Below are positions 27,243 through 34,692 of a stretch of DNA of 36,811 nt, piece by piece. The notes under the pieces were generated by a model that was not told where the DNA came from, did not search any database, and worked only from the letters and a program-made list of their open reading frames with translations. Origin of the DNA: Lysobacteraceae bacterium (GTDB taxonomy: Bacteria; Pseudomonadota; Gammaproteobacteria; Xanthomonadales; Rhodanobacteraceae); contig JAGWVM010000019.1 of the NCBI GenBank assembly GCA_018970895.1, forward strand, positions 1 to 36,811. Reading direction: 5' to 3'. How positions within the stretch are numbered: position 1 is the first letter of the stretch; every line of letters starts with the position of its first letter. The translations under genes were made by a program, and so were the position numbers.

Positions 27243-28112
27243 TCAGGCCAGCCAGCCGCCCATCACCACCAGCGCGACCACGCTCATCCACGCCACCAGC
27301 GCGCGCAGGAAGGCGCTGCGCATCCGCACCAGTTCGAGCAGCGGATCGCTGCGTTCCTCGGCGTAGCCGTCGCCGGCCTCGATCTCCACCACGATGTCGG
27401 CGCAGGCCGCGTCGGCGAGGAAACGGGGCTCCTCGCGATACCAGTGACCACGGCCCGCGCTCGTCCGCCACCGGTTCCATGCACCCATCACCGCGTCCCA
27501 GTGCCCGACGATGGCCAGCGTGAACACCAGCAGATGGGCCGGTATCCAGTCCAGCGCATTGCCCATGCGCCGTGCGGCCTCCCGGCTGGCGTCATCCAGT
27601 CCGAGGGACTCATCCCGTCCCAGCCGGCGCGCCAGATAGTAGATCAGCGCACCGGCCGGTCCGAACAGGAAAAACCACAGCAGCACGCCGAACCGCCGGC
27701 GCAGTGCGGCGAATGCGATCGCCTCCCCCAGGCCCCGGGCGCTCCAGCTGACGCGCTCTCCGTCCTCCGAGAGGGCTTGCGCGGCGGATTCCCGTGCAGG
27801 GCGATCCGGCGCGCCGAGGATGCCTTCCAGATCGCCCTCGAAGGCGCGCGGTCCAAAGCACAGCAGCAGCATCGCCACGCCGAACGCCAGGCGCGCCAGG
27901 TCTCCCAGCCAGGCCTGGCGGAGCGCCGCCGCGATCACCAGCGCGAGGACCACCGGCACTCCCGCCAGCACGGCCACGCGGCCGGGACCGCGAAGGTCAC
28001 CCAGCGCGAGGCTCCAGCGCCGCAACAGCCCGTCGACGTGCCATCGCGCCAGCCTGGGCAGCAGATGCAGAAGGCCCAGTGCGAGCAGGGCAGCGAGCAG
28101 CCGGATGGCCAT
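27243..28112 (-). CDS. ampE: AmpE-like inner-membrane protein
   Basis: A 289-residue membrane protein of the AmpE/CobD-like family, named for its link to beta-lactamase (ampC) regulation but more broadly of unknown envelope function. It has four or five hydrophobic segments (about 3-20, 45-65, 73-90, 150-170, 265-288). Family-type sequence includes WHVDGLLRRWS, FGVLLWFFLFGPAGALIYYL and MGNALDWIPAHLLVFTLAIVG. Neighbouring ampD is absent. It is last in the leftward run after nudC, 45 bases away, with a TTGGAG ribosome binding site and its own -10-like TACAAT (28147 to 28142). The ORF ends just inside the REP-like repeat region. The family call is good, the function uncertain. Confidence 0.82.
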   Translation of the reverse strand: MAIRLLAALLALGLLHLLPRLARWHVDGLLRRWSLALGDLRGPGRVAVLAGVPVVLALVIAAALRQAWLGDLARLAFGVAMLLLCFGPRAFEGDLEGILGAPDRPARESAAQALSEDGERVSWSARGLGEAIAFAALRRRFGVLLWFFLFGPAGALIYYLARRLGRDESLGLDDASREAARRMGNALDWIPAHLLVFTLAIVGHWDAVMGAWNRWRTSAGRGHWYREEPRFLADAACADIVVEIEAGDGYAEERSDPLLELVRMRSAFLRALVAWMSVVALVVMGGWLA

Positions 28113-28141
28113 GCGGAAACTCCAACGGGCACAGGCCCGCC

Positions 28142-28147
28142 ATTGTA
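28142..28147 (-). promoter_or_regulatory. Candidate -10 box for ampE
   Basis: TACAAT on the minus strand, about 30 bases before the ampE ATG and between nudC and ampE. No -35 was identified. Confidence 0.3.
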
Positions 28148-28157
28148 TGCGAGCCGC

Positions 28158-29096
28158 TCAGCGATGGCGGGCGATCAGCGCGTCCAGTTCCAGTCCGTCG
28201 CGCTCGTGCAGCCAGTGGGCGAGCAGCTGGTAGGAGACCGAGAGCTTCGGCGGCGCGGCGAAGCTGCCATCGGCCAGGCCCTGCTCGATCTGCGCCGGGG
28301 TGAACCAGCGCGCGTCCTCCAGCTCGCCGTCGCGTAACTGGATGCGGCGGTCATGGGCCGTCGCGGTGAAGCCGATCATCAGCGAGGCCGGCAGCGGCCA
28401 GGGCTGCGAGGAGTGATAGCTCACCCGGTCGACGCGCACACCGGCCTCCTCGGCCACCTCGCGCCGTACCGCGTCCTCCAGCGATTCGCCGGGCTCCACG
28501 AAGCCCGCCAGCGTGGAATAGCGGCCGGCGGGCCAGCTCGCCTGGCGACCGAGCAGGCAGGCGCCATCATGCTCGACGATCACGATGATCGCCGCGTCGG
28601 TGCGTGGGAAATGCAGCTTGCCGCAGGCAACGCACTTTGCGCGGTGACCGGACGACACCAGATTCAGGAGTCCGCCGCAGGCATGGCAATGGCGCATCTC
28701 GCGTTGCCAGTGCGCCAGACCCTTGGCGTAGGCGAACAGGCCCGCTTCGTGTGCCGGCAGGCGCAGCCCGGCCTCGCGCAGGCCCAGTGCCCGTGCGTCG
28801 AGCAAGGTTGCAAGCGCCTCGCTCCGCGCCGGCTCGGGCACGTCGATGAGGAAATAGGTGTGTGATTCACCCACTCCCAGCAGTGAGGCCGGGGTCCCGG
28901 GCAGCAAGGCCTCGCGCTCGCCTGCGTCAAGCCAGCGCAGCGCGTCGCCTTCGGCATCCACAAACGCCTGCTGTCCGGCATCGAGCACCAGAAACCTGGC
29001 CATGTCGCCGCGCGCCTGGGCGGCAATCCACTCCGGCTCGTCGCGGCGCTCGGCCGCGCGGTCGAGCACCAGGCTGAGTCCGCTGAAGGTATTCAT
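28158..29096 (-). CDS. nudC: NAD(H) pyrophosphatase / RNA de-NADding enzyme NudC
   Basis: Nudix hydrolase that cleaves NAD(H) and removes NAD caps from RNA 5' ends. The 312-residue protein starts at ATG 29096 (MNTFSGLSLVLDRAAERR). An N-terminal domain precedes a zinc ribbon with Cys137, 140, 155 and 158 (HCHACGG and CVACGK). The Nudix box GFVEPGESLEDAVRREVAEE spans about 198-217. SQPWPLPASLMIGF follows, the hallmark that separates NudC from other Nudix enzymes. It begins 28 bases after erpA on the same strand. Together with rppH upstream, the cluster encodes two enzymes that act on RNA 5' ends. Open frame upstream of 29096 overlaps erpA and is not used. Confidence 0.95.
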   Translation of the reverse strand: MNTFSGLSLVLDRAAERRDEPEWIAAQARGDMARFLVLDAGQQAFVDAEGDALRWLDAGEREALLPGTPASLLGVGESHTYFLIDVPEPARSEALATLLDARALGLREAGLRLPAHEAGLFAYAKGLAHWQREMRHCHACGGLLNLVSSGHRAKCVACGKLHFPRTDAAIIVIVEHDGACLLGRQASWPAGRYSTLAGFVEPGESLEDAVRREVAEEAGVRVDRVSYHSSQPWPLPASLMIGFTATAHDRRIQLRDGELEDARWFTPAQIEQGLADGSFAAPPKLSVSYQLLAHWLHERDGLELDALIARHR

Positions 29097-29124
29097 GCCT
29101 GTCCGGGCGCGACGGTGGCCCGGA

Positions 29125-29493
29125 TCAGACCGAAAACGACGACCCGCATCCGCAGGTGGTCTTGGCGTTCGGGTTGCGGATGACGAACTGCGAACCGGAA
29201 AGATTTTCGGCGTAGTCGATCTCGGCACCGGTGAGGTATTGCAGTGACAGCGGATCGACCAGCAGGGTCACGCCCTCGCGCTCGAGGGCGAGATCGTCCT
29301 CGGCCCGGGCCTCGTCGAAAGTGAAGCCGTACTGGAAGCCCGAACAGCCGCCGCCGCTGATGTAGACGCGCAGCTTGAGGTCCGGGTTGCCCTCTTCCCG
29401 GATCAGCTCATGCACCTTGCGCGCAGCGGCCTCGGTGAACACGAGAGGAGCCTGGGCGCTTCGATAGTCGGGGAAGGCAACGATGGTTTCCAT
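29125..29493 (-). CDS. erpA: Iron-sulfur cluster insertion protein ErpA
   Basis: A-type carrier that delivers [4Fe-4S] clusters to apoproteins such as IspG. The 122-residue protein has the three invariant cysteines of the HesB/IscA fold: Cys50 in [12 protein letters not shown], and Cys114 and Cys116 in TTCGCGSSF. The segment [17 protein letters not shown] is typical of ErpA. It lies 48 bases after the bactofilin gene and 28 before nudC on the same strand, so it is likely part of the same leftward unit. Start ATG 29493 gives [17 protein letters not shown], a short extension ahead of the core that is common in this order. Confidence 0.96.
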   Translation of the reverse strand: METIVAFPDYRSAQAPLVFTEAAARKVHELIREEGNPDLKLRVYISGGGCSGFQYGFTFDEARAEDDLALEREGVTLLVDPLSLQYLTGAEIDYAENLSGSQFVIRNPNAKTTCGCGSSFSV

Positions 29494-29541
29494 GACTGCT
29501 GCATATGAGGCGGACGGGACCGGACCTCAAGCATACCGCGT

Positions 29542-29985
29542 TCACGCCGAGGCGGATGCCGCGTCGGCGGGCTCGTCGGCGGCCCCGTCCGGGCGCGGAG
29601 CGGCCAGTTCGCGCGGGACGTCGGCGCCGACGTGGACCATCCGCCCGTTGACCTGGGCACCGGCGGCCATTTCCAGCAGGCGGTAGTGCACGTCGCCGGA
29701 GATGCAGGCCTGTGCGGCGAGTTCCAGCCGCACGTCGCTGAGCAGGTTGCCATCGATGCGTCCGTTGATGACGGCATGTGGCACGCGCACCTCGCCGATC
29801 ACCTGGCCGTGTTCGCTCACCGTCAGCACGGCATCGTCGACCTCCGCGACGATCGCGCCCTCGATACAGCCGTCCAGGTGGAGTGCACCGGTGAAATGCA
29901 GGTCGCCGCGGATGATCGTCCCGCGCGCGATCAGGCTCGTCTCGTGGCTGGGCGCGTCGCGCCCGGCGCGTTTACGGTTGAGCAT
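29542..29985 (-). CDS. Bactofilin (polymer-forming cytoskeletal protein)
   Basis: Small cytoskeletal protein that polymerises without nucleotide into membrane-associated filaments and positions envelope enzymes. The 147-residue protein has a central right-handed beta-helix (about 17-112) made of short repeats such as ARGTIIRGDLHFTGALHLDG, CIEGAIVAEVDDAVLTVSE and RVPHAVINGRIDGNLLSD. It is flanked by a short basic N-terminus (MLNRKRAGRDAPSHE) and an Ala/Pro-rich disordered tail. The start overlaps the end of the upstream coiled-coil membrane protein gene by 14 bases. That protein is therefore a plausible partner; the pairing is inference. Confidence 0.92.
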   Translation of the reverse strand: MLNRKRAGRDAPSHETSLIARGTIIRGDLHFTGALHLDGCIEGAIVAEVDDAVLTVSEHGQVIGEVRVPHAVINGRIDGNLLSDVRLELAAQACISGDVHYRLLEMAAGAQVNGRMVHVGADVPRELAAPRPDGAADEPADAASASA

Positions 29986-30733
29986 CGCTGTCCCCTCTGG
30001 TGCTGGTGATGGTGCCGTTCAGCGCGTCGTTCCACGCCACCGCGCGCTCGGCGGCGGTCCCCTGGTCAGGGCTTGCATGGATGCGCAGCCGCGTGGGCCG
30101 GAAACCGGCGGGCAACACGAACGTGGCGTGGAGCTGCTGGAAGTAGCGGAAGTGAAAGGGTAGCCCGTCCTTCTGGGCGTTATCGCCAAGTGCGTCCCAG
30201 CTCAGCTGCTGGACCTGGTCGTGGCTCAGGCCTTCGACCGTGATTGTCACCTTGCCGTCGATCTGGTCGCCGCGGCGCAGGTTCTGGGTCAGGCTCAAGG
30301 TCACGTTCCACGCGTTCGAACGTGCAACCGGCTGCACCCTGACCTCCTGGATCCGCAGCCCCTGCCGCTGGCCATCGCCGCCGACCAGCCGGGTATAGAA
30401 GCCCAGGTCAGCCCGCAGTCCGCTGATCTGCTCCTCGCGTTCGGCCATCGAGCGTTGCAGCGACCGCATGGCGACGTCCGCCACCTGCTGCGATCGCTGC
30501 AGGTCGGCGACCCGCTGCTTCAGCTGTTCGTTCTCCGTCCGCAGCTCCTTCACCTGGCTCCGATGCCCGGTGGCGATCGGCAGTTGCATCGGGGACTGGC
30601 CAAGCCAGAAGCCAAGTGCCCCGGCGGCGGCGACGCTCAGTGGCCAGGCCGCGATCAGCCAGCGACGGTGCCGTCGCTGCCGTGCTGCGTCGTGGGTCTG
30701 CACGACGAGTCGCGGTGGCGGTCGAGGCGGCAT
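29972..30733 (-). CDS. Membrane-anchored coiled-coil protein (DUF6776-like)
   Basis: A protein of 253 residues from ATG 30733. A basic cytosolic N-terminus (about 1-24) is followed by one membrane segment (WLIAAWPLSVAAAGALGFWL), a coiled coil of about 50 residues (VKELRTENEQLKQRVADLQR and following heptads), and a C-terminal beta-rich periplasmic domain (RIQEVRVQPVARSNAWNVTL). As I recall, this layout is annotated DUF6776; the function is unknown. The gene overlaps the bactofilin start by 14 bases, and a role in anchoring or regulating the bactofilin filament is an inference from that overlap. The gap of 101 bases to rppH upstream could hold a promoter. Confidence 0.8.
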   Translation of the reverse strand: MPPRPPPRLVVQTHDAARQRRHRRWLIAAWPLSVAAAGALGFWLGQSPMQLPIATGHRSQVKELRTENEQLKQRVADLQRSQQVADVAMRSLQRSMAEREEQISGLRADLGFYTRLVGGDGQRQGLRIQEVRVQPVARSNAWNVTLSLTQNLRRGDQIDGKVTITVEGLSHDQVQQLSWDALGDNAQKDGLPFHFRYFQQLHATFVLPAGFRPTRLRIHASPDQGTAAERAVAWNDALNGTITSTRGDSDAQP

Positions 30734-30834
30734 GCAAAGCTCCGGGCAAAGCGAGGGGTATAGCCGCCATGCGATGGAAGCGTCAAGGAAGAGCCGGACC
30801 AGGTGGCCGCGCGCCGTGCCCCCGTCGGCGCGGC

Positions 30835-31380
30835 TCAGGCGGCCGCGCGCCCCTTCCCCTGGCCGGGTGTGCCACCCACCGGAGGACCGCCGATCTGGAC
30901 GCTGAGCAAGGTCTCCACCAGCGGGGCGAAGTGGCGCAGGGCGCGCTCGTAGACTCCGCGCTTGAAGTTCACCACGTGCGCGGCCGGGTACCAGAAGTCC
31001 ACCCAGCGCCACAGGTCGAACTCGGGCTTGTCGCAGGCGTCGAGCCGGAGCGCGTCCTCGCCACCGACCAGTCTGAGCAGGAACCACACCTGCTTCTGCC
31101 CGATGCAGGTTGGCCGCTGTTGATGTCGCACGTAGCGATGCGGCAGGCGATAGCGCAACCAGCCGCGGGTGGAGCCGATCACTTCGACGTGCTCGGGTGC
31201 GAGGCCGGTTTCCTCCTGCAGCTCGCGGTACATCGCCTCGAGCGGAGTTTCGTCGCTGCGCATGCCGCCCTGGGGAAACTGCCATCCATCGCGGCTGACG
31301 CGGCGCGCCCAGAACAGGCGACCGTCTCCGTTCAGCAGCACGATGCCCACGTTCGGACGATAGCCATCCACATCGATCAT
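30835..31380 (-). CDS. rppH: RNA pyrophosphohydrolase RppH
   Basis: Nudix enzyme that removes pyrophosphate from mRNA 5' ends and so triggers RNase E decay. The 181-residue protein starts at ATG 31380 ([16 protein letters not shown]) after a CTGGAG ribosome binding site. [20 protein letters not shown] is nearly diagnostic of the family, and the Nudix box [20 protein letters not shown] (38-57) continues [16 protein letters not shown] and [20 protein letters not shown] complete the pattern. The longer frame to 31458 adds unconserved residues. It is the first gene of the leftward run and divergent from the tRNA. Confidence 0.96.
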   Translation of the reverse strand: MIDVDGYRPNVGIVLLNGDGRLFWARRVSRDGWQFPQGGMRSDETPLEAMYRELQEETGLAPEHVEVIGSTRGWLRYRLPHRYVRHQQRPTCIGQKQVWFLLRLVGGEDALRLDACDKPEFDLWRWVDFWYPAAHVVNFKRGVYERALRHFAPLVETLLSVQIGGPPVGGTPGQGKGRAAA

Positions 31381-31490
31381 GTCGTCTCCAGGAACATGCC
31401 TTGCGCCACCGCTGGCGGACCACTGCAGGGCGGGCATGATCGGCAACGATTCAACCACAGCGCAGAAACGGGCAGCAAGCCGGCACGGGC

Positions 31491-31519
31491 TTGAACAGGG
31501 GCGGCGGGGCCATTAAACT
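31491..31519 (+). promoter_or_regulatory. tRNA-Met promoter with GC-rich discriminator
   Basis: TTGAAC (31491-31496), 17 bases, TAAACT (31514-31519), followed by GCCGCGCCCCG. A GC-rich discriminator right after the -10 is the hallmark of stable-RNA promoters under stringent (ppGpp) control. Confidence 0.65.
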
Positions 31520-31555
31520 GCCGCGCCCCGCCGGAAGGAACCGGTCGGCGGGGCC
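31502..31555 (+). repeat. Three copies of a GC-rich repeat building a hairpin before the tRNA
   Basis: CGGCGGGGCC occurs at 31502-31511 and 31546-31555, and its reverse complement GCCCCGCCG at 31525-31533. The second and third copies form a 9-bp hairpin (31525-31533 with 31546-31554) in the tRNA leader transcript. The first copy brackets the -10 box with the second. Confidence 0.6.
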
Positions 31556-31562
31556 TTCTCGT

Positions 31563-31639
31563 GGCTATGTAGCTCAGCCGGTTAGAGCACAGCACTCATA
31601 ATGCTGGGGTCGGTGGTTCGAGTCCACCCATAGCCACCA
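31563..31639 (+). tRNA. tRNA-Met (elongator, anticodon CAT), CCA encoded
   Basis: A complete 77-base cloverleaf. The acceptor stem GGCTATG pairs with CATAGCC, discriminator A and encoded CCA follow. The D-arm is AGCTCAGCCGGTTAGAGC, the anticodon loop ACTCATAAT, and the T-loop GGTTCGAGTCC. The sequence is close to E. coli elongator tRNA-Met rather than tRNA-Ile2, which shares the CAT anticodon. Its 3' half is the likely attachment site of the element that follows. Confidence 0.95.
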
Positions 31640-31663
31640 ATCTCTTCTAACTCTTTGAAGAGA
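31600..31663 (+). other. Candidate attachment junction of the integrated element (tRNA 3' end)
   Basis: A tyrosine integrase begins 83 bases after the tRNA, the standard arrangement when an element uses the anticodon or T-arm to 3'-end segment as attB and restores the tRNA on insertion. Just beyond the CCA, TCTCTTC (31641-31647) and GAAGAGA (31657-31663) form a 7-bp inverted repeat that may be a terminator or integrase site. The duplicate at the other end would be outside the window. Confidence 0.55.
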
Positions 31664-31701
31664 CTAAATTTCCTAGCGTTTCTGCACCGTTTTGGCTAAT
31701 C

Positions 31702-31733
31702 GCTACAGCGAGTGCTCAGCAAGTGCTACAGCG
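31702..31733. repeat. Direct repeats at the integrase start
   Basis: GCTACAGCG occurs at 31702-31710 and 31725-31733, and AGTGCT at 31711-31716 and 31722-31727. The second copies overlap the GTG start codon. They could be integrase arm-type or autoregulatory sites. Confidence 0.45.
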
Positions 31734-33285
31734 CAGAGGAAATTCTTTTACTTCCCGCATCGTCGTCCCGCGTGATCTCCAGGCGCTCCTGGGGCGAGCG
31801 GAGATCACTCGCAGCCTCCGAACGGCTGATCTTCGGGAAGCCAACCGACGACGATTGCTTTGGGAGCCCCATATCGGCACCCTCCTCGGCCTTTTGCGCA
31901 AGAACGGCCGATTCATGACCAAGGACCAACTGGACGCGCTCACCAGGCAGTACCTCATCGCGTCCTTCGACGAGATTGAAGCGCGTCTGGCGCTGGACTG
32001 GACGCCGGGTGGCCTGGAGGAATACTCCTTCCAGCTCAACGAGAAGTGCCACGACCTCGCTGGTTCGCTCGCTGAGCTCGATCTGAGGCAGACCCTTCCC
32101 GTCGCGCGTCAGCTCGCTCCTGAGGCGTCTGAGACGGATCTACGGGTACTGGCCAGACGGGTGCTGGAGGCTCAGCTCACGGCTACCAAAGCCGAGCTGC
32201 GGGTGCTCTGCGGCGAACCGCTCAGGCATCCGCGTCATCGCTCCTTGCCGCTGGAGACGGCGACTGAGGCCGCTCCCAAGATGACCCCGAAGGTGTCCGA
32301 GATCGCGTCCATGTATGCCGAGGAGCGGATCGCTCAAGGAAAGTGGTCTGCTCGGACGGCGGCCCAGGGGCGCAGCATTCTCCAGATGATCGCGCTGTTG
32401 CTTGGCGATCCACCGGTGGCCGAGGTCACCAAGGACGCCATCCGACGCCTGGGCCTGGAGATCGTCAAACTGCCGGCCAACATGAGCAAGAAGTACCCGG
32501 GCCTAAGCCCTCGCCAAGTTCTTGATCACCTTGGTGATCAAGAGGTGCCTCGGCTGGAATCCCGGAGCGTCAACAAGATCTATCAGCACGTGCGGACCAT
32601 CTTCCGGTGGGCGCAGGAGCACGACCACATCACCCAAAGCCCGGCCACCGTCCTCCGTGATGTGGAGGAAGGGCGTGCCCAGGACGCCCGGAAGGTCTTT
32701 GATGACGGCGACATCCAGGCGTTGTTCGCCTATATCGCCGGTTCACCTCGCGAGCCCTACGGTGTCTGGATTCCTCGAATCATGGCGTACACGGGCTGTC
32801 GCATGGGCGAGGCTGCTCAACTTCGGAGGGTTGATGTCCGCCAGGACCAGGGGGTCTGGGTGTTCGACTTCAACGAGGAGTCCGAACAAAAGACCCTCAA
32901 GACCGACAGCAGTCAGCGCCTCGTCCCTATCCACCCGCGTTTGCTGGAGCTTGGGCTGGTTGACTTCGTGAAGGGCTGCGAGGGCGAGTTCATGTTCCCG
33001 GAGCGTGTCCGGTTCACCGATAAGGCCACCCGGGGTAACGTCGACAGACTATCGAAGCAACTGAACCGCTGGTTGCGCCAGGCTGGCGTGTCTGACAAGC
33101 GCAAGACGTTCCAGAGTTTCCGAGGCACGATGGCCACACGGCTGAAAGACCTTGGTATCCCGGAATACCAGATCGCGGAGATCCTGGGGCACGAGAACGA
33201 CAACATCACGACGGGCCGCTACGGGAAGCGGACTGACCTGGGGACGCTCGCAGCAGCAATCGGCCGCCTTCAGCTTCCCGTGTGA
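31723..33285 (+). CDS. Tyrosine site-specific recombinase (element integrase)
   Basis: Integrase of 520 residues that catalyses insertion and excision of the element. The N-terminal region (about 1-45: LQRRGNSFTSRIVVPRDLQA, then SLRTADLREANRR) matches the small DUF6538-type arm-binding domain. The core-binding domain is about 185-320 and the catalytic domain about 325-520. Catalytic residues are R360 in YTGCRMGEAAQL, R467 in FQSFRGTMATRL, H490 in LGHENDNITTG and nucleophile Y500 in TGRYGK. The box II His is replaced by Gln464. The start is GTG 31723; no ATG lies between the previous in-frame stop (31648) and this point, and the domain begins here. It lies directly after tRNA-Met. Confidence 0.93.
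   Translation: MLQRRGNSFTSRIVVPRDLQALLGRAEITRSLRTADLREANRRRLLWEPHIGTLLGLLRKNGRFMTKDQLDALTRQYLIASFDEIEARLALDWTPGGLEEYSFQLNEKCHDLAGSLAELDLRQTLPVARQLAPEASETDLRVLARRVLEAQLTATKAELRVLCGEPLRHPRHRSLPLETATEAAPKMTPKVSEIASMYAEERIAQGKWSARTAAQGRSILQMIALLLGDPPVAEVTKDAIRRLGLEIVKLPANMSKKYPGLSPRQVLDHLGDQEVPRLESRSVNKIYQHVRTIFRWAQEHDHITQSPATVLRDVEEGRAQDARKVFDDGDIQALFAYIAGSPREPYGVWIPRIMAYTGCRMGEAAQLRRVDVRQDQGVWVFDFNEESEQKTLKTDSSQRLVPIHPRLLELGLVDFVKGCEGEFMFPERVRFTDKATRGNVDRLSKQLNRWLRQAGVSDKRKTFQSFRGTMATRLKDLGIPEYQIAEILGHENDNITTGRYGKRTDLGTLAAAIGRLQLPV
32520..32543. repeat. Near-perfect 24-bp palindrome inside the integrase gene
   Basis: Arms TCTTGATCACC (32520-32530) and GGTGATCAAGA (32533-32543) are exact reverse complements with two bases between them. 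In frame they encode LDHLGDQE. The palindrome can form a DNA cruciform or RNA hairpin, or bind a dimeric regulator. Confidence 0.55.
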
Positions 33286-33475
33286 TGCTGCGTCCGTCGC
33301 TCGATAAGCCAGAAGTAGCCATAGCGCACTAGCGCTCCGCATCTGTGGAATTCAGAGCGGACGAGGTTCGCATTGGCCTCCAGCAGAGCGTCGACGCTTA
33401 CAGCACATAAGCGCGTTACGATCGGGAAGCAACTGGCGATGCTCGCGATATGAGGCAGCTATCGGGGGGCTGCGT

Positions 33476-33964
33476 ATGTTTGGCTGGTTTAAGCGACGAA
33501 AGAATCGAGTCCTAGGCCGTGCCCTGGGCATGGCAGCAGTTGGCCGCATGGCTACAGCTTGCGCCTTGCAGGATCACTTCCGGGAGCAGGGGGAGGACGA
33601 AGCTGCTGCGGCGAAGCGAGCGGCAGCGATCTCCAACTGGACCTTCGATGGGACGCTGGGCGTGCAGCCAGAGAGCCCGTTCACCAAGGAAGAGGCTGCA
33701 GCCATAGCTGAAGCCTGGCTTCTCATCAATCCGGGCTTCCAGGAGCTCGCCGTCCAAACGGCCCGCATGGAGGCGGTAGCCAAGTTCGGCCTTGATGATG
33801 GTCGAGTTACGGAGCCAGCCCCTGTGCTTGCCTGGTTTGGGAAGAGCTATCCCCGAGCACCGTCGCCAGAGTCCTACCCCGGCCTTGTGACCCGCCAAAT
33901 CCAGACGCTTTCGGAGGAAGCTCAGGCGAGTCTGCGACGCTGGATGAATTCTAAGAGGCGCTGA
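33476..33964 (+). CDS. Hypothetical protein of the element
   Basis: A 162-residue protein from ATG 33476 that I do not recognise. The N-terminus is basic and amphipathic (MFGWFKRRKNRVLGRAL), followed by Ala-rich helical sequence (GEDEAAAAKRAAAISN), a central block SPFTKEEAAAIAEAWLLINP and a basic C-terminus (SLRRWMNSKRR). There are no cysteine clusters and no clear membrane segment or signal peptide. It follows the integrase by 190 bases on the same strand and is convergent with the zinc-motif gene, 14 bases away. The 190-base gap holds no gene; a GGGGGG run just before the ATG may serve as ribosome binding site. Coding is supported by the length and the absence of a better frame; function unknown. 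Confidence 0.6.
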   Translation: MFGWFKRRKNRVLGRALGMAAVGRMATACALQDHFREQGEDEAAAAKRAAAISNWTFDGTLGVQPESPFTKEEAAAIAEAWLLINPGFQELAVQTARMEAVAKFGLDDGRVTEPAPVLAWFGKSYPRAPSPESYPGLVTRQIQTLSEEAQASLRRWMNSKRR

Positions 33965-33978
33965 TCAGCATGCCTGGC

Positions 33979-34692
33979 TCAGGGATCTGTGTGCCGGGCT
34001 TCTGCTGCGATAGAAGACGCGTCCAGGCCGTCACACGCGGCAGCCAAGGAGTCCCCCAGCATCCGAAGGACGCGTCCCCGGCTGACCGGATGCTTGTGCA
34101 GCTCTGTCGATTCCACGGTCCCATCGGGGAGGACTCTCTCCCATCGCTTGTGGGTGCCTCCGGCCATGCGATGGAGCAGCTTGGCCGCTTGAACTCTTCG
34201 GTACTCCTCGTGCCTGTCTGGCTGGGGGTCGTCTGCCACCCGAAGCAGAACGGCGAGCCAAGCAGCGACGACGAGCATCGGATGGACCTCCTTCACTCGC
34301 AGTCTCGCCCAGATAGCCCGCGCACGATCTCGCGGGGGGCGACCAGCTAACCGGAACGCCTCCACGGGCGCCCCGGCGTTCGCGTAGAGCCCACGGATAC
34401 TCGCGATGGCTCGCTGCACCAGTGGGAGGTCCTCGTGGCTCTGAAGCCAGCGCAGGGCGGTCTGCCGGTAGGGCCGCAGTTCCTGGCTTCGGTAACTACT
34501 CTTCACGTAACTTCCGTGTCTGCGGTAGTGCTCGATGTGCTGCCGGCAGTACAGCCGATTCAGGCCTTCGCCCTTGTCAGCGGTGGTTCGGTTCGCGCAC
34601 GGATAGACCCGGCATCGCTCGTAGGCATCCTGGGGCGAGGCAATGCGGTGGTGGAGTGCAGCCAGTCTCTGCTGGCGATTCGGTGCGGTCAT
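33979..34692 (-). CDS. Hypothetical protein with CCCH zinc-binding motif
   Basis: A 237-residue protein with a putative zinc site near its N-terminus: Cys27-x4-Cys32, then Cys49-x2-His52 in LNRLYCRQHIEHYRRHGS. This C-x4-C...C-x2-H...RRHG pattern resembles the zinc motif that precedes HNH nuclease domains in phage proteins, but I see no HNH catalytic motif here. The rest is helical and rich in Arg and Ala (GRPPRDRARAIWARLRVKEV). It lies 88 bases downstream of the polymerase-like gene on the same strand. It is preceded by a four-codon leader ORF whose stop overlaps its ATG. A DNA-binding partner of the polymerase is a reasonable guess, not a demonstrated function. Confidence 0.65.
   Translation of the reverse strand: MTAPNRQQRLAALHHRIASPQDAYERCRVYPCANRTTADKGEGLNRLYCRQHIEHYRRHGSYVKSSYRSQELRPYRQTALRWLQSHEDLPLVQRAIASIRGLYANAGAPVEAFRLAGRPPRDRARAIWARLRVKEVHPMLVVAAWLAVLLRVADDPQPDRHEEYRRVQAAKLLHRMAGGTHKRWERVLPDGTVESTELHKHPVSRGRVLRMLGDSLAAACDGLDASSIAAEARHTDP

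Noticed and set aside
31563..31639. tRNA-Ile2 (CAT anticodon modified to lysidine)
   Set aside because: The acceptor stem and arms follow elongator tRNA-Met much more closely than tRNA-Ile2.
33286..33475. Gap after the integrase searched for a gene, terminator or promoter
   Set aside because: Only short 5-bp inverted repeats (AGCGC/GCGCT) were seen; nothing strong enough to annotate.
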